This document shows positions 27,665-36,602 of a stretch of DNA of 64,000 nt, piece by piece. The DNA comes from CAWHQZ01 sp963831645. GTDB lineage: Bacteria > Pseudomonadota > Alphaproteobacteria > Rhizobiales > Aestuariivirgaceae. Where the stretch lies: positions 10,239-74,238 of the forward strand of contig CAWHQZ010000016.1 of the NCBI GenBank assembly GCA_963831645.1, given 5' to 3'. The notes under the pieces are model-generated. The model saw only the letters and a list, made by a program, of their open reading frames with translations, was not told where the DNA came from and did not search any database. Each line of letters begins with the position of its first letter. Position 1 is the first letter of the stretch. The position numbers were made by a program, and so were the translations under genes.

Positions 27665-28081
27665 TTAATGCCGCCGCTCGAAGAGGATGTCCTGAGCGCC
27701 CTGCCAGAGGACGAGCTTTCCAAGCGCCGCGAGATTCTCCCGTCCCTGCGTGATTGTGAGGAAATGATTTCCCGCGAGCTGACCAACCTTGCTGGCGAAC
27801 GACACACCGCCATAAGCAAGAAGGATTTCCGTCTCGCTGATTCCGCCGGGATAGAGGATCATTTCGCCAGCGGAAGGATGACTGGTGTGATTCTCGTACG
27901 ATAGGCCGAGGTCCAAATCGCCGAGCGGGATCCAGCAAGCCTCGCCGCTCCAACGAACGTGAATGACTTTCTGATGATAGGGCAGAAGATTCCTGAACAC
28001 GGCGCACGTCTTGGGCGCTGCCTCTTCCTCCAGACACCCAGCAAAGATAAAGGGGCCCACCGTGATCGTCACCATGGTCAT
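27665..28081 (-). CDS. DUF3830 family protein
   Basis: 138 residues from MTMVTITVGPFIFAGCLEEE. The middle has KVIHVRWSGEACWIPLGDLD, ENHTSHPSAGEMILYPGG and ILLAYGGVSFASKVGQLAGN, which match DUF3830, a cyclophilin-like fold of unknown function common in amide and amino-acid catabolic operons. Its start overlaps the stop of the Pcp-like gene (ATGA type), so the two are translationally coupled. Confidence 0.75.
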   Translation of the reverse strand: MTMVTITVGPFIFAGCLEEEAAPKTCAVFRNLLPYHQKVIHVRWSGEACWIPLGDLDLGLSYENHTSHPSAGEMILYPGGISETEILLAYGGVSFASKVGQLAGNHFLTITQGRENLAALGKLVLWQGAQDILFERRH

Positions 28082-28832
28082 AACAGGTGGCTCCCGCTCG
28101 CCCTGGTTTTCTGATTAGCATCGATCTGTGCATTGCCGACAGCGAGCGCACGCCGCCTCGCTGTGGCCAGATCGGCGATGACCAGTTCAATGGCGGCCTT
28201 TTGGGTGGCGAGATCCATCGACGCGTATTCCACCGGCAATCGGACGGTGGAATGGTTCTCGCGCACCTCAGCCTCGATCAGCTCGGCCGCCTGCTCGGGA
28301 AGAAGAGGAAAGTGGACAAAACCAAAGGCGGCGTGCCCGCCTCTCGCCTCTTGCGCCTTGAGAAGGGTGTAGAGCATCAGGTTGCACAGGTGCGTCCCGG
28401 CATGATGGGATACGCGGCTCGGTATGCCGTGAGCGCGCAACATTGCTGCCAGGTGCGTCGCATCATACGTCGCCAGTCGTGCGCCCGGGCCGCGCTCGTC
28501 GAGCGGTTCACTTCGGACGAAGTTCCCCCGATTGTCGGCCACGTCGAAGTCGGCAATGTTGATGGCCGTCGTCTCGATCCGGATGTAGCCGGCACCGACG
28601 AAGAGTTCCGAAGTCCCAGTGCAACGTCTGGCTCATGTTCGGCGACAAGCGCAACAATGCGCCCGGGCAGGTCGACGTAGGAAACCGGCAAAACTACACC
28701 GATGACCTCGGCGATACCGCTTGTCTTGCAAGCAAAATGCTCGACAACCTCCGCCGCGGGATTTCGCGTCAGCCCGCCAAACGGCTCCGAACCCAGCAGT
28801 AAGACTCTCGGACGACGCTGCCTCTTGGAGAT
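28078..28832 (-). pseudogene. Pyroglutamyl-peptidase I-like protein, one frameshift
   Basis: The N-terminal part, RPRVLLLGSEPFGGLTRNPA, gives the conserved GxxPFGG motif with the substrate pocket. After a frame change near 28615 the protein continues through DVADNRGNFVRSEPLDERGP to RVSHHAGTHLCNLMLYTLL, the C15 signature with catalytic Cys and Ser/His context. The enzyme cleaves N-terminal pyroglutamate. Here it may act on a small cyclic amide. No good ATG is seen near 28832, so the start is uncertain. One indel would restore about 220 residues, the normal family length. Confidence 0.7.
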
Positions 28833-28905
28833 TGCTCCCTCCCGATGCTCTCTTTTGCCTCGAAAGGCGGATGCGAACGCCGCCTCCGCCCTGGAGCACC
28901 CGGAC

Positions 28906-29916
28906 TTACTTCGCGACAGTCTTGGCTTTTTCGAAGACATCGTGCGTCCATGCGTTCTCGGGCTTCTTGCTGATGATCGGATCGACGGTCCCCGTAAGAA
29001 GGACTTCAACTGTCCGATCGAAGGCCGCCGGATCGAGCCAGCCGAGGCCATTCGGCGGATTGCCGATCAGCTTGGCGATCTCCTTGAGCTGACGTTTCTG
29101 GACGTCGAGGTCGGCAACGCCAGCAGGGTCGGACTGAACGACGATCTCAGCCGCCTCATCGATGTGATCGATGGCGTACTGCCAGCCCTTAATCGAAGCA
29201 GCAGTAAAACGGGCGAGCTTGTCGACAAAGGCCGGATCGCTGAGACGGTCCGCAACGGTATAAAGCCCGTCCTCCATCGTGGCGACGCCGTAGTCTTCGA
29301 AGAAGAATACAATGAGCTTCTCGGCGGGCACACCAGCGTCGAGGATCTGGTAGTATTCGTTGTAGATCTGCGTCGAAATGCAGTCCGTCTGTTTGTTGAG
29401 AATCGGGTCGACGTTGAAGCCTTGCTTGACGACAGTAATGTCTGGGCTCGATCCGGTCAGCTTCAGGCCAAGCTTGCTCGCCCAAGCAAGGAACGGGAAC
29501 TCGTTGCCGCCAAAAATGATGCCGATCCGCTTCCCCTTGAAATTGTCGGGCGAGGTAACACCCAATTCGCGAAGGCAGGTGATGTTATTGCCAGCACGAG
29601 TGAAGATCTGCGCGACGTTTACGAGGTCGAGACCCTTTTCCCGGGCCGCTAGAGCGCTCGGGAGCCAATTGACGATAACATCGGCTCCACCGCCGGCGAT
29701 CACTTGTTCGGGGCTGACGTCCGGTCCGCCAGGCTTGATGGTGACGTCGAGGGCCTGTTCCTCAAAAAACCCCTTTTCTTTAGCGACGAAGTAGCCAGCG
29801 AACTGCGCTTGCGCGACCCATTTGAGCTGGATCGTGAACTTGTCCGCTGCTGCGGCGAGATTTGCCTCGCTCACACATACGAGAAGGGCAGTGAGTAAAA
29901 AGAGACTGCGTTTCAT
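28906..29916 (-). CDS. ABC transporter substrate-binding protein, NMT1/THI5-like
   Basis: 336 residues with a signal peptide (MKRSLFLLTALLVCVSEANL). The mature part reads KFTIQLKWVAQAQFAGYFVA and KEKGFFEEQALDVTIKPGGP, the signature of NMT1/THI5-type binding proteins that capture pyrimidine- or hydantoin-like ring compounds. Periplasmic. It is followed upstream in the operon by two permeases and an ATPase, a complete importer. Confidence 0.85.
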   Translation of the reverse strand: MKRSLFLLTALLVCVSEANLAAAADKFTIQLKWVAQAQFAGYFVAKEKGFFEEQALDVTIKPGGPDVSPEQVIAGGGADVIVNWLPSALAAREKGLDLVNVAQIFTRAGNNITCLRELGVTSPDNFKGKRIGIIFGGNEFPFLAWASKLGLKLTGSSPDITVVKQGFNVDPILNKQTDCISTQIYNEYYQILDAGVPAEKLIVFFFEDYGVATMEDGLYTVADRLSDPAFVDKLARFTAASIKGWQYAIDHIDEAAEIVVQSDPAGVADLDVQKRQLKEIAKLIGNPPNGLGWLDPAAFDRTVEVLLTGTVDPIISKKPENAWTHDVFEKAKTVAK

Positions 29917-29943
29917 TTCCTGAGACTCCTTGCTGCTAGGTTT

Positions 29944-31074
29944 CTAAATTCTTCCTCGCGGCCGCTGCGACGGATGCCAGAAGGTGATCGTGCGCTCGGC
30001 AAGACCCAGAGCGCCGTACGACGCTGCTCCGGTCACCGCTGCGATGGCGATTGCTGCCCAGACCCGATCGAGGTTGAGCCGTCCAACTTCGGTCGAGATG
30101 CGGAAGCCCAGACCGTAGGTCGGCGTTCCAAAGAACTCGGCGACGATTGATCCGATGAGCGCCAGCGAAGCATTCAGCTTGAGAGCTGAAATGATGAACG
30201 GCATCGCAGCCGGCACGCGAAATTTGAGCAGTGTCTGCCGGTAGCTTGCCGAGTACGAGGCCATCAAATCGTACTCGAGCGGCGAAGCCACACGGAGCCC
30301 CGCGAGAGTTGTGACCAAGGTCGGGAAGAAGGTCATCAACACGACGACGGCAGCCTTCGATTCCCATCCAAAGCCAAACCACATCACCATGATCGGCGCG
30401 ATGCCGACGATCGGCATCACACCGACCCAGTTGCCGATCGGCAGCAGGCCCGCTTGGAGAAACGGGGACCGATCCGCTGCAAAGGCCATTGCTATGCCGG
30501 CAGCAGATCCGATCAGGAAGCCTGGAACTGCCTCGCGAACGACCGTCTGCAGGAAGTCCTGGGTGAGGTCGTAGGAATAGGCGGAAATCGCGCGCCCGAT
30601 CGCGCTTGGCGACGGCAGCAGGATGCCTGGTATCCGATAGCCGACAGTGATCGTCTCCCAAAGGAAGAGTATCAGGACGGCGAAGACCGCTGGCACAAGC
30701 AAATCCGAGAACCGCCCGCGGTCGCGCGCGTATTTTGACAGCCCCCAACAGGCCAGCCCAATAATGAGGACAAGCACGAGGGGGACGGTTGCGGTCGCGT
30801 CAAAGGCGATACCGTTGTGGAGTTGGTTGAGGAGCAGGGCAGCGAGTACCCCAGAAGACAGGACAAGAAGTGACGCCGCGGCAATCGGCCAGCCGGGTAA
30901 CGACAGCGCAAACAGGGCAGCCACAGCCGCGGCGGCGAACATGCTCAGGCTGGGCGCTCCTTCGACAAGTGGGACCGGCTGGCCATTCAGATGACCCCCA
31001 GTGAAGACGCCAAGCGACCCGGCGGCGACGATGGCGGCAATGGAACTGGCTGCGGCAACACGGTGGCGGTTCAT
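29944..31074 (-). CDS. ABC transporter permease (SsuC/ThiX-like), long N-terminal membrane domain
   Basis: 376 residues from MNRHRVAAASSIAAIVAAGS. The C-terminal 250 residues are a BPD-type inner membrane component with the EAA loop (DLMASYSASYRQTLLKFRVP). About 120 N-terminal residues form three or four extra membrane helices, unusual against the 250-residue norm. It overlaps the next permease gene by 4 bp. Confidence 0.85.
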   Translation of the reverse strand: MNRHRVAAASSIAAIVAAGSLGVFTGGHLNGQPVPLVEGAPSLSMFAAAAVAALFALSLPGWPIAAASLLVLSSGVLAALLLNQLHNGIAFDATATVPLVLVLIIGLACWGLSKYARDRGRFSDLLVPAVFAVLILFLWETITVGYRIPGILLPSPSAIGRAISAYSYDLTQDFLQTVVREAVPGFLIGSAAGIAMAFAADRSPFLQAGLLPIGNWVGVMPIVGIAPIMVMWFGFGWESKAAVVVLMTFFPTLVTTLAGLRVASPLEYDLMASYSASYRQTLLKFRVPAAMPFIISALKLNASLALIGSIVAEFFGTPTYGLGFRISTEVGRLNLDRVWAAIAIAAVTGAASYGALGLAERTITFWHPSQRPRGRI

Positions 31075-31991
31075 AGCCTTCCACCCCTCCGCATCCGGAC
31101 GAGGCGCTCCGTCAGGCCGATAACTGCAATGCAGGTAACCGCGAGCGCCGCGGCCATGACGAGCACTGACCACATCATCAAGATTAGCCCGGTGTAGGAA
31201 CCGACCAGGAGACGTGCGCCAAGGCCCGCCTGGGCTCCGGTCGGCAGCTCGCCGACGATAGCGCCAACGATTGCCAGCGTTCCGGCGACCTTGAGGCTTG
31301 GCAGGAGGAAAGCCATAGCCGCCGGCCAGCGGAGCTTCACGAAAACCTGCAGACGACTCGCGCTATACGTTTCCATCAGATCGATTTGCGAGGGATCGGC
31401 CGATCTCTGACCAATGACCATGCTTATGACGATCGGGAAAAATGCGGTCGAGGCGGAGATCAGCGCCTTCGGAACGAGCCCTTCGAGTCCTAGATGTCCG
31501 AGAACGACAATTATCATTGGCGCGGTCGCGAGCACCGGCACCGCCTGTGACGCCACCACCCAGGGAAAGAGCGCTCGATCGAGGAACTTGATGTGGACGA
31601 TCAGTATCGCCAGGCCAATCCCGATAATGAGGGCGAAGGCGAACCCCAGCGCAGCGCTCTCCAGCGTGACCGCGGCGTGATAGAGGAGATTGCGCGAGCT
31701 CAGAACACTCGACCCGAACAGACCGCTGGTCAGCTCCCGTAGTATCTGATGGGGCGCCGGCATCACTGGCCGCTTCATCGACCAGGCGGTTTCGATCAGC
31801 TGCGGGAAAGTCCAACTTGGCCCAGCGCCTTCGATCTGCGCAATGGCTCGCGGCGCGTTCAGGTACAGCGCTGTAGCGTACCAAACGACGACGAGGACAA
31901 GGAGGATGATCACCACTGGCAGCCGCCGCTTCACCGTCGCGGTAACCGCCGAGTCGACTTCCAACGTTACTGCGCTGGCGATCGTGCTCAC
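31071..31991 (-). CDS. ABC transporter permease
   Basis: 306 residues with a cytoplasmic N-terminus, about six membrane helices and the EAA loop at DLMETYSASRLQVFVKLRWP. It pairs with the permease at 29944-31074 to form a heterodimeric channel. Start and stop overlap the neighbour by 4 bp, so both are made in equal amounts. Confidence 0.87.
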   Translation of the reverse strand: MSTIASAVTLEVDSAVTATVKRRLPVVIILLVLVVVWYATALYLNAPRAIAQIEGAGPSWTFPQLIETAWSMKRPVMPAPHQILRELTSGLFGSSVLSSRNLLYHAAVTLESAALGFAFALIIGIGLAILIVHIKFLDRALFPWVVASQAVPVLATAPMIIVVLGHLGLEGLVPKALISASTAFFPIVISMVIGQRSADPSQIDLMETYSASRLQVFVKLRWPAAMAFLLPSLKVAGTLAIVGAIVGELPTGAQAGLGARLLVGSYTGLILMMWSVLVMAAALAVTCIAVIGLTERLVRMRRGGRL

Positions 31992-31998
31992 GGCAATA

Positions 31999-32871
31999 TC
32001 ACTCGTAGGAATGCGCCGCCTGCAGGGCGTGACGCACCCGACTTGAGAGTTCCTGGAACTCGGGCTGATCGCGGAGTGCGAGTGTCCGCTCTCTTGGAAA
32101 ATCGCTCTCGATGATCTTCAGAATCCTGCCCGGCCGTGGAGACATCACGACGATCCGCGACGACAGGAAGACTGCCTCCGGAATGGAATGCGTCACGAAT
32201 ACGACGGTGAGATCGCTCGCTGCCCACAGCGTTGATAGATGAAGGTTGAGGTTGTCCCGAGTGATCTCGTCAAGCGCTCCGAAGGGCTCATCCATGAGCA
32301 ACAGTGTCGGGCGAAATCCCATCGCTCTGGCGATCGACACGCGCTGCTGCATGCCGCCCGAAAGCTGCCATGGAAACTTGTTCTCGAAGGCTTCAAGTCC
32401 AACAATCTTAAGCACCTCGCTTGCGCGGCTGCGGCGCTCGCCCCTAGGCATCCCCATGATTTCGAGCGGCAGCATCACGTTGGCAACCGAGGTCCGCCAG
32501 GGGAAGAGTGCCGGCGCTTGGAACACGAAACCGTACGAACGATCGCGCCGCGCTTCGTGTGGCGTTCTTCCATTTACGACGATCCTTCCGGAGGTCGGCC
32601 TCTCCAGATCGGCCATGGCGCGAAGGAGCGTGGTCTTGCCGCAGCCCGATGCCCCGATCAGCGTGACGAACTCTCCTCGACAAATCTCCAAGTCCACGCT
32701 TTTCAGAGCTTGAAGCGGCCCGTCACTCGTCGCGAATTGCAGCGACAGGTCGTGAACGGAGACCACTGGCGGGCCAAGAATCGGCGCGACAACAGCCACA
32801 TCGGCTCGTTTGACCGCATGAGCTCCATGAGCCAGCATCGTGCTCCCTCCCGGCTGACTGCCCATCGACAA
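31999..32871 (-). CDS. ABC transporter ATP-binding protein (SsuB/TauB-like)
   Basis: 290 residues. Walker A GASGCGKTTL, Q-loop VFQAPALFPW, signature LSGGMQQRVS, Walker B LLLMDEPFGALDE and switch His THSIPEA. It powers the NMT1-type importer. The start could be 32871 or the ATG at 32838 (MLAHGAHAVK). It is the first gene of the minus-strand operon; the promoter lies in 32872-33108, shared with the divergent regulator. Confidence 0.88.
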   Translation of the reverse strand: MSMGSQPGGSTMLAHGAHAVKRADVAVVAPILGPPVVSVHDLSLQFATSDGPLQALKSVDLEICRGEFVTLIGASGCGKTTLLRAMADLERPTSGRIVVNGRTPHEARRDRSYGFVFQAPALFPWRTSVANVMLPLEIMGMPRGERRSRASEVLKIVGLEAFENKFPWQLSGGMQQRVSIARAMGFRPTLLLMDEPFGALDEITRDNLNLHLSTLWAASDLTVVFVTHSIPEAVFLSSRIVVMSPRPGRILKIIESDFPRERTLALRDQPEFQELSSRVRHALQAAHSYE

Positions 32872-33108
32872 TAAGCAAACTCTGACACTACTGTCAATCT
32901 TTAATCAACCCGCGTCGAAACCGTGAAGGGCTACACAAAGGGCTATGCAATTGGCGATCTTGCGCTAAATTCCCTATGGGAAATCTCTGGGTGATTGCGA
33001 TGAAGCCTGACATAAGTGTCAGAGCAGTGGTATGTCTGCCCACCTGGTTTGGAAACGGCGAGGCTGGATTGGCGTTGCCTCCCGACTGCGAAACGCTAGG
33101 TATGTACA
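32872..33108. promoter_or_regulatory. Divergent promoter region of the ABC operon and its TetR regulator
   Basis: 237 bp between the divergent starts. It contains tgacataagtgtcagag, with cataagtgtcag-like half sites, and tctgacactactgtcaatc near 32881. The recurring tgaca/tgtca halves could be operator sites for the RutR-like regulator. No promoter box is certain. Confidence 0.4.
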
Positions 33109-33826
33109 ATGGCTGAGTACTCGACGAGGAGAATGATCAAGAGGCGCACGGTCGGCTCGAACGGCCGGCGCGACGAATCACGGCAAGTGATCGTGCAACG
33201 CATTCTCGACGCTGCTGCGAAGGTCTTCGCCCATGCGGGGTTCAATGGCGCGACTATGACTGATATCGCACAGGAGGCCGATCTCCCCAAGCCGAACGTC
33301 AACTACTATTTCCGCGACAAGCTGGTTCTCTACCGACGAGTTCTGCACGACGTGCAAGCGATTTGGTCCGAGCCGCTCGAACTCTTCCGCCCCGACGCCG
33401 ACCCCTCCCAAACTCTTGAGAGCTACATCCGGGCAAAACTCGACCTCGCGCGACGATTTCCAATCGAGTCTCCGCGTGTTCGCCAACGAGATGATCCACG
33501 GAGCGCCCTTCATCGGGCACTATCTGCGCACTGACTACAATCGGAAGATCGCGCGGGTATGGGAGGTTTTCGACACGTGGATCGCGGATGGTCTTATCGA
33601 CCCCATCGACCCCAAGCATCTAATGATCCAGATCTGGGCAGCAACCCAGACCTACGCCGATCACGAGCCTCAGGTCACGGCACTTCTCGGGTCGCAAACC
33701 ATCGCCGACGTAGAATTCGAGGCGGCGGCAGCGCAGCTTGCCGCTATGGTCATCAAGGGGCTTGGCGTGAGAAAGCCGAGCGTTGGGGCGAGAAGAGTTT
33801 CGCGGCGCCTGGCCGGCAGGTTGTGA
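33109..33826 (+). pseudogene. RutR-like TetR regulator, one frameshift
   Basis: The N-terminal helix-turn-helix is QRILDAAAKVFAHAGFNGAT and LPKPNVNYYFRDKLVLYRRV. The C-terminal domain, after a frame change near 33467, reads RVFANEMIHGAPFIGHYLRT, PIDPKHLMIQIWAATQTYAD. These match E. coli RutR, which binds uracil or thymine and controls pyrimidine breakdown. About 235 residues if the frame is restored by one base. It is divergent from the importer operon, so it probably represses that operon until the imported ring compound is present. Confidence 0.8.
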
Positions 33827-33854
33827 ATGCTTCCTTTGCTAGACCACAGCATTT

Positions 33855-34160
33855 GAGTTTATGAAACAATTTAACCTGCAACGCCAGGATCAGGCGATGC
33901 AGGTTGGGGCCATAACCGCCGACAATGCCGGGATCGAGTTTGGCGATGATCGTCTCGCCGGCCGGCGTTTCCCAGCGCTCGCGCCGATACAGCGTAACCT
34001 TCGGGTTCAGGCTCAGGTCCTGAACCACGATCTCCTCATAGCCCTTGCGGCGCGAGCCCGCCGGCGCCTTCGCCGTCACCACAACCGTCTGGGTGATCGT
34101 CAGCTTGCCGAGTTGACTGCCGCGCCGGCGCCTCGAACGCCCACCCTTGTCGGCTCTGGA
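33855..34160 (-). pseudogene. Transposase N-terminal fragment
   Basis: It reads VVVTAKAPAGSRRKGYEEIV, then VQDLSLNPKVTLYRRERWET and LDPGIVGGYGPNLHRLILAL. This is the N-terminal part of a transposase in which KGYExxVVQDL and YRRERW are conserved. It is cut at about 33860 and no catalytic part follows. The strand upstream shows weak continuation only. Confidence 0.55.
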
Positions 34161-34372
34161 TCAGCCGGATATCGGTGCCGCCCTCGAGCAGACAACACTA
34201 AAGCTGACAGTAGATAGACATCATCCAAAATGCAGAAAGGAGATCAGGACCGGTTCACTATGCATCGTGGATGAGCGTCTAATGAGGCACTCTAGCGTGT
34301 GCATTTAGACCGCGAGCAATCCTGTGTGCGATCGAATGAACTACGCCCATTGTGGCGCGGCAAGGGGTGACC

Positions 34373-35254
34373 ATGGCGTATCCCAATGCAAGATGGATCA
34401 CCGATGATCATTTCCGGCTTGCCGAGTTGCCTCTGTGGGACGAGTTGGACAACCGGTTATTCTGGATCGACATTCCGGCCGGCAATGTTCACGCGCTCGA
34501 TCTCCATGATGGTCGCCGCACCCAGTGGCATTTCGATGGTCCGGTCGGCAGCCTGGGCTTGGCCCGGAGTGGCCGGCTTGTCGTAGCGATGGCCGGTAGC
34601 GTGCATCTCTTTGACACTGTGCACGAGGACCTCGCTCTGCTTGCGGTACTTGAGCCGGATTTCCCCAGGAAACGGCTCAATGACGGAAAGGTTGGGCCTG
34701 ACGGCGCCTTCTGGGTCGGCAGCATGGATGATCGTCCCGTGAAAGAGGAGATTGGCACGCTTTATCGCGTTACCGCCGACGGGCGCGCCGATTGCAAGAT
34801 CGACGGATTCAAAGTCTCCAATGGGCTTGCCTGGTCGAGAGATGGCAATGTCATGTTTCACTCCGACTCCCGTGGGCCCTGGATCGATCGCTGGCACTTC
34901 GATAGCGCGACAGGCGAAATCAGCGCGCGCCAGAGGCTTTGCACGCTGAGCGATGTCGAAGGTCGCCCCGATGGAGCGGCTTGCGACATGGACGGCGGTT
35001 ATTGGAGTTGCGGCGTTTCCGCCGGCTGCCTTAACCGCTTCGGAACTGATGGCGCACTGCTTGCGCGGATTGCCACTCCGGTCCCGGCGCCGACCATGCT
35101 GTGCTTTGGCGGTAAAGAAATGCGCACCGCCTTCGTGACCAACCTTCGCGACGGGCTTGATCCCGCAACCCTCGCGCATCATCCTTACGCCGGAAAGATT
35201 TTTGCGCTCGACCTGGGCGTCGCTGGCGTTCCCATTCACCGCTTTGCAGATTGA
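34373..35254 (+). CDS. SMP-30/gluconolactonase family lactonase
   Basis: 293 residues from MAYPNARWITDDHFRLAELP. Six-bladed propeller motifs: LWDELDNRLFWIDIPAGNVH (metal Glu region), LNDGKVGPDGAFWVGSM (metal Asn), VSNGLAWSRDGNVMFHSDS (Asn, Asp). The enzyme opens sugar lactones. It is followed after 5 bp by a uronate dehydrogenase, so the likely substrate is the aldarolactone that enzyme makes. Cytoplasmic, as no signal peptide is seen. Confidence 0.85.
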   Translation: MAYPNARWITDDHFRLAELPLWDELDNRLFWIDIPAGNVHALDLHDGRRTQWHFDGPVGSLGLARSGRLVVAMAGSVHLFDTVHEDLALLAVLEPDFPRKRLNDGKVGPDGAFWVGSMDDRPVKEEIGTLYRVTADGRADCKIDGFKVSNGLAWSRDGNVMFHSDSRGPWIDRWHFDSATGEISARQRLCTLSDVEGRPDGAACDMDGGYWSCGVSAGCLNRFGTDGALLARIATPVPAPTMLCFGGKEMRTAFVTNLRDGLDPATLAHHPYAGKIFALDLGVAGVPIHRFAD

Positions 35255-35259
35255 TCCTC

Positions 35260-36096
35260 ATGAAAAGCATCATCTTGACCGGCGCTGCCGGAAATCTCGG
35301 CCGGATGCTTGTGCCTATCCTTGCCGCGCGGGTCCATCGCCTGTTGTTGTGCGATGTCGCCGAGTATTCAGATGCGCTGCCGGACAATGCTTCATTCCGC
35401 AAGATCGATCTCACGGACCGCGACGCGATGCTGGCGCTTGCTGCCGAAGCGGAAGCGATCCTGCATTTCGGCGCGATTTCGATGGAGCGGTCCTTCGAGG
35501 ACATTCTCGGCGCCAATATTCGCGGCACTTATCACGTCTTCGAACTGGCACGGCTTGCTAAGTCGCGTGTCATCTTCGCAAGTTCCAATCATACGATCGG
35601 CTTTCATGAGCGCGGCCGGTTGCTGGCTGAAGACTGCGATCTGCGTCCAGACACTTTCTACGGCCTCTCCAAAGCCTATGGCGAACTTCTGGCGCGACTT
35701 TACTGGGACAAGCACGGCGTCGAAAGTCTGTCGATTCGCATCGGCACTTGTTTGCCGAAGCCCAAAGACCCGCGCCATCTGTCGACTTGGCTCAGCCATG
35801 ACGACCTGGTCCGCATGATCGAAGCGGGCCTCAACACGCCTTTGCTCGGTTGCCGGTTGATCTGGGGAGTATCGCAAAATCAGAGGTCTTGGTGGAAAAG
35901 CCATGACCAAAAGATGGGCGATCTGCGCAAGCATGATGCGGAGTTATTCGCCGATACGCTCAGCGAGGCTGAATTATCCGATCCGATCGAGCGGCGCTAT
36001 CAAGGTGGCGGTTTTTGCTCCCAGGACTACAGCCGCACTGCGCCATCGCCTCAGGATATTTTCTCCTGGATGTCCAAGGGTGAGCCGCAGGACTGA
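35260..36096 (+). CDS. udh: Uronate dehydrogenase (NAD-dependent)
   Basis: 278 residues from MKSIILTGAAGNLGRMLVPI. Rossmann motif TGAAGNLG, FASSNHTIGFHERG (active-site Ser/Asn/His region), YGLSKAYGE (catalytic Tyr and Lys) and SIRIGTC match the uronate dehydrogenase subgroup of SDR enzymes, which oxidise galacturonate or glucuronate to the aldarolactone. It is coupled to the lactonase gene upstream. The next enzyme, an IlvD/Edd-type dehydratase, survives only as a scrap. Confidence 0.85.
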   Translation: MKSIILTGAAGNLGRMLVPILAARVHRLLLCDVAEYSDALPDNASFRKIDLTDRDAMLALAAEAEAILHFGAISMERSFEDILGANIRGTYHVFELARLAKSRVIFASSNHTIGFHERGRLLAEDCDLRPDTFYGLSKAYGELLARLYWDKHGVESLSIRIGTCLPKPKDPRHLSTWLSHDDLVRMIEAGLNTPLLGCRLIWGVSQNQRSWWKSHDQKMGDLRKHDAELFADTLSEAELSDPIERRYQGGGFCSQDYSRTAPSPQDIFSWMSKGEPQD

Positions 36097-36109
36097 CGCA
36101 TGCCAACGA

Positions 36110-36232
36110 AAAGACTGTGCCGGCAAGCCGGTGATCGCCATCGTTAACGCTTGGAGCGATCTCAATCTCTGCCACGCCCACGCAAGAAAGTCCCGCGGCA
36201 GTCAGATCAGCCTTTGCCGCGACCTATTCTAA
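36110..36232 (+). pseudogene. IlvD/Edd-family dehydratase N-terminal scrap
   Basis: After the udh stop the sequence encodes AGKPVIAIVNAWSDLNLCHA, the conserved N-terminal segment of sugar-acid and dihydroxy-acid dehydratases (KPVIGIVNTWSDLNPCHAH). It diverges after CHAHARKS and stops at 36232. About 550 residues are missing. Confidence 0.7.
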
Positions 36233-36324
36233 GGCGACGATTAAGAGCTGTGCTCGCGAAGTCGATAGCTGTCCCAAGGCGAGCGGCCCGATCATCCGCG
36301 CTTTGCCCGCTTACGCGCCATCTT

Positions 36325-36602
36325 CTTATGCCGCCATGCTCCAGTTCTGACGCCGCTGCGCGGGTCTCGCGCATCATCTCCCCACCCGAAAGCGATGCCG
36401 CTTTTCATGGCAACAGGTGCTTGCCAAGCAAACGAACTGTGCTTGCCTGCGACCCCTTCTCACCCTCTTCCTCGACATACGCAACCGCGGTGCCGAGTTT
36501 CAGTCGGGAGAAGGCGTCATTCAGAACGCTGTTCTTGTGGAAGTAAATCTCGTTGCCGTCGGCCGTCTCGATAAAGCCCAGGAAGTGGACCAAGATCATC
36601 AC
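36325..36602 (-). pseudogene. Cold-shock-domain copy, truncated (repeat partner of 10.8-11.1 kb)
   Basis: The minus strand encodes GFIETADGNEIYFHKNSVLN to VRLLGKHLLP, the end of the HPF/cold-shock protein. Only the 254-bp repeat is present, without the first cold-shock strand or the HPF domain. An ORF from 36602 runs in by chance. Confidence 0.85.

Noticed and set aside
34457..35239. Minus-strand frame opposite the lactonase
   Set aside because: Shadow of a gene with clear SMP-30 motifs.
36325..36578. Inverted repeats as ends of one 25-kb transposon
   Set aside because: The repeat is the end of a normal chromosomal gene, not a transposon terminus, and no target-site duplication is seen.
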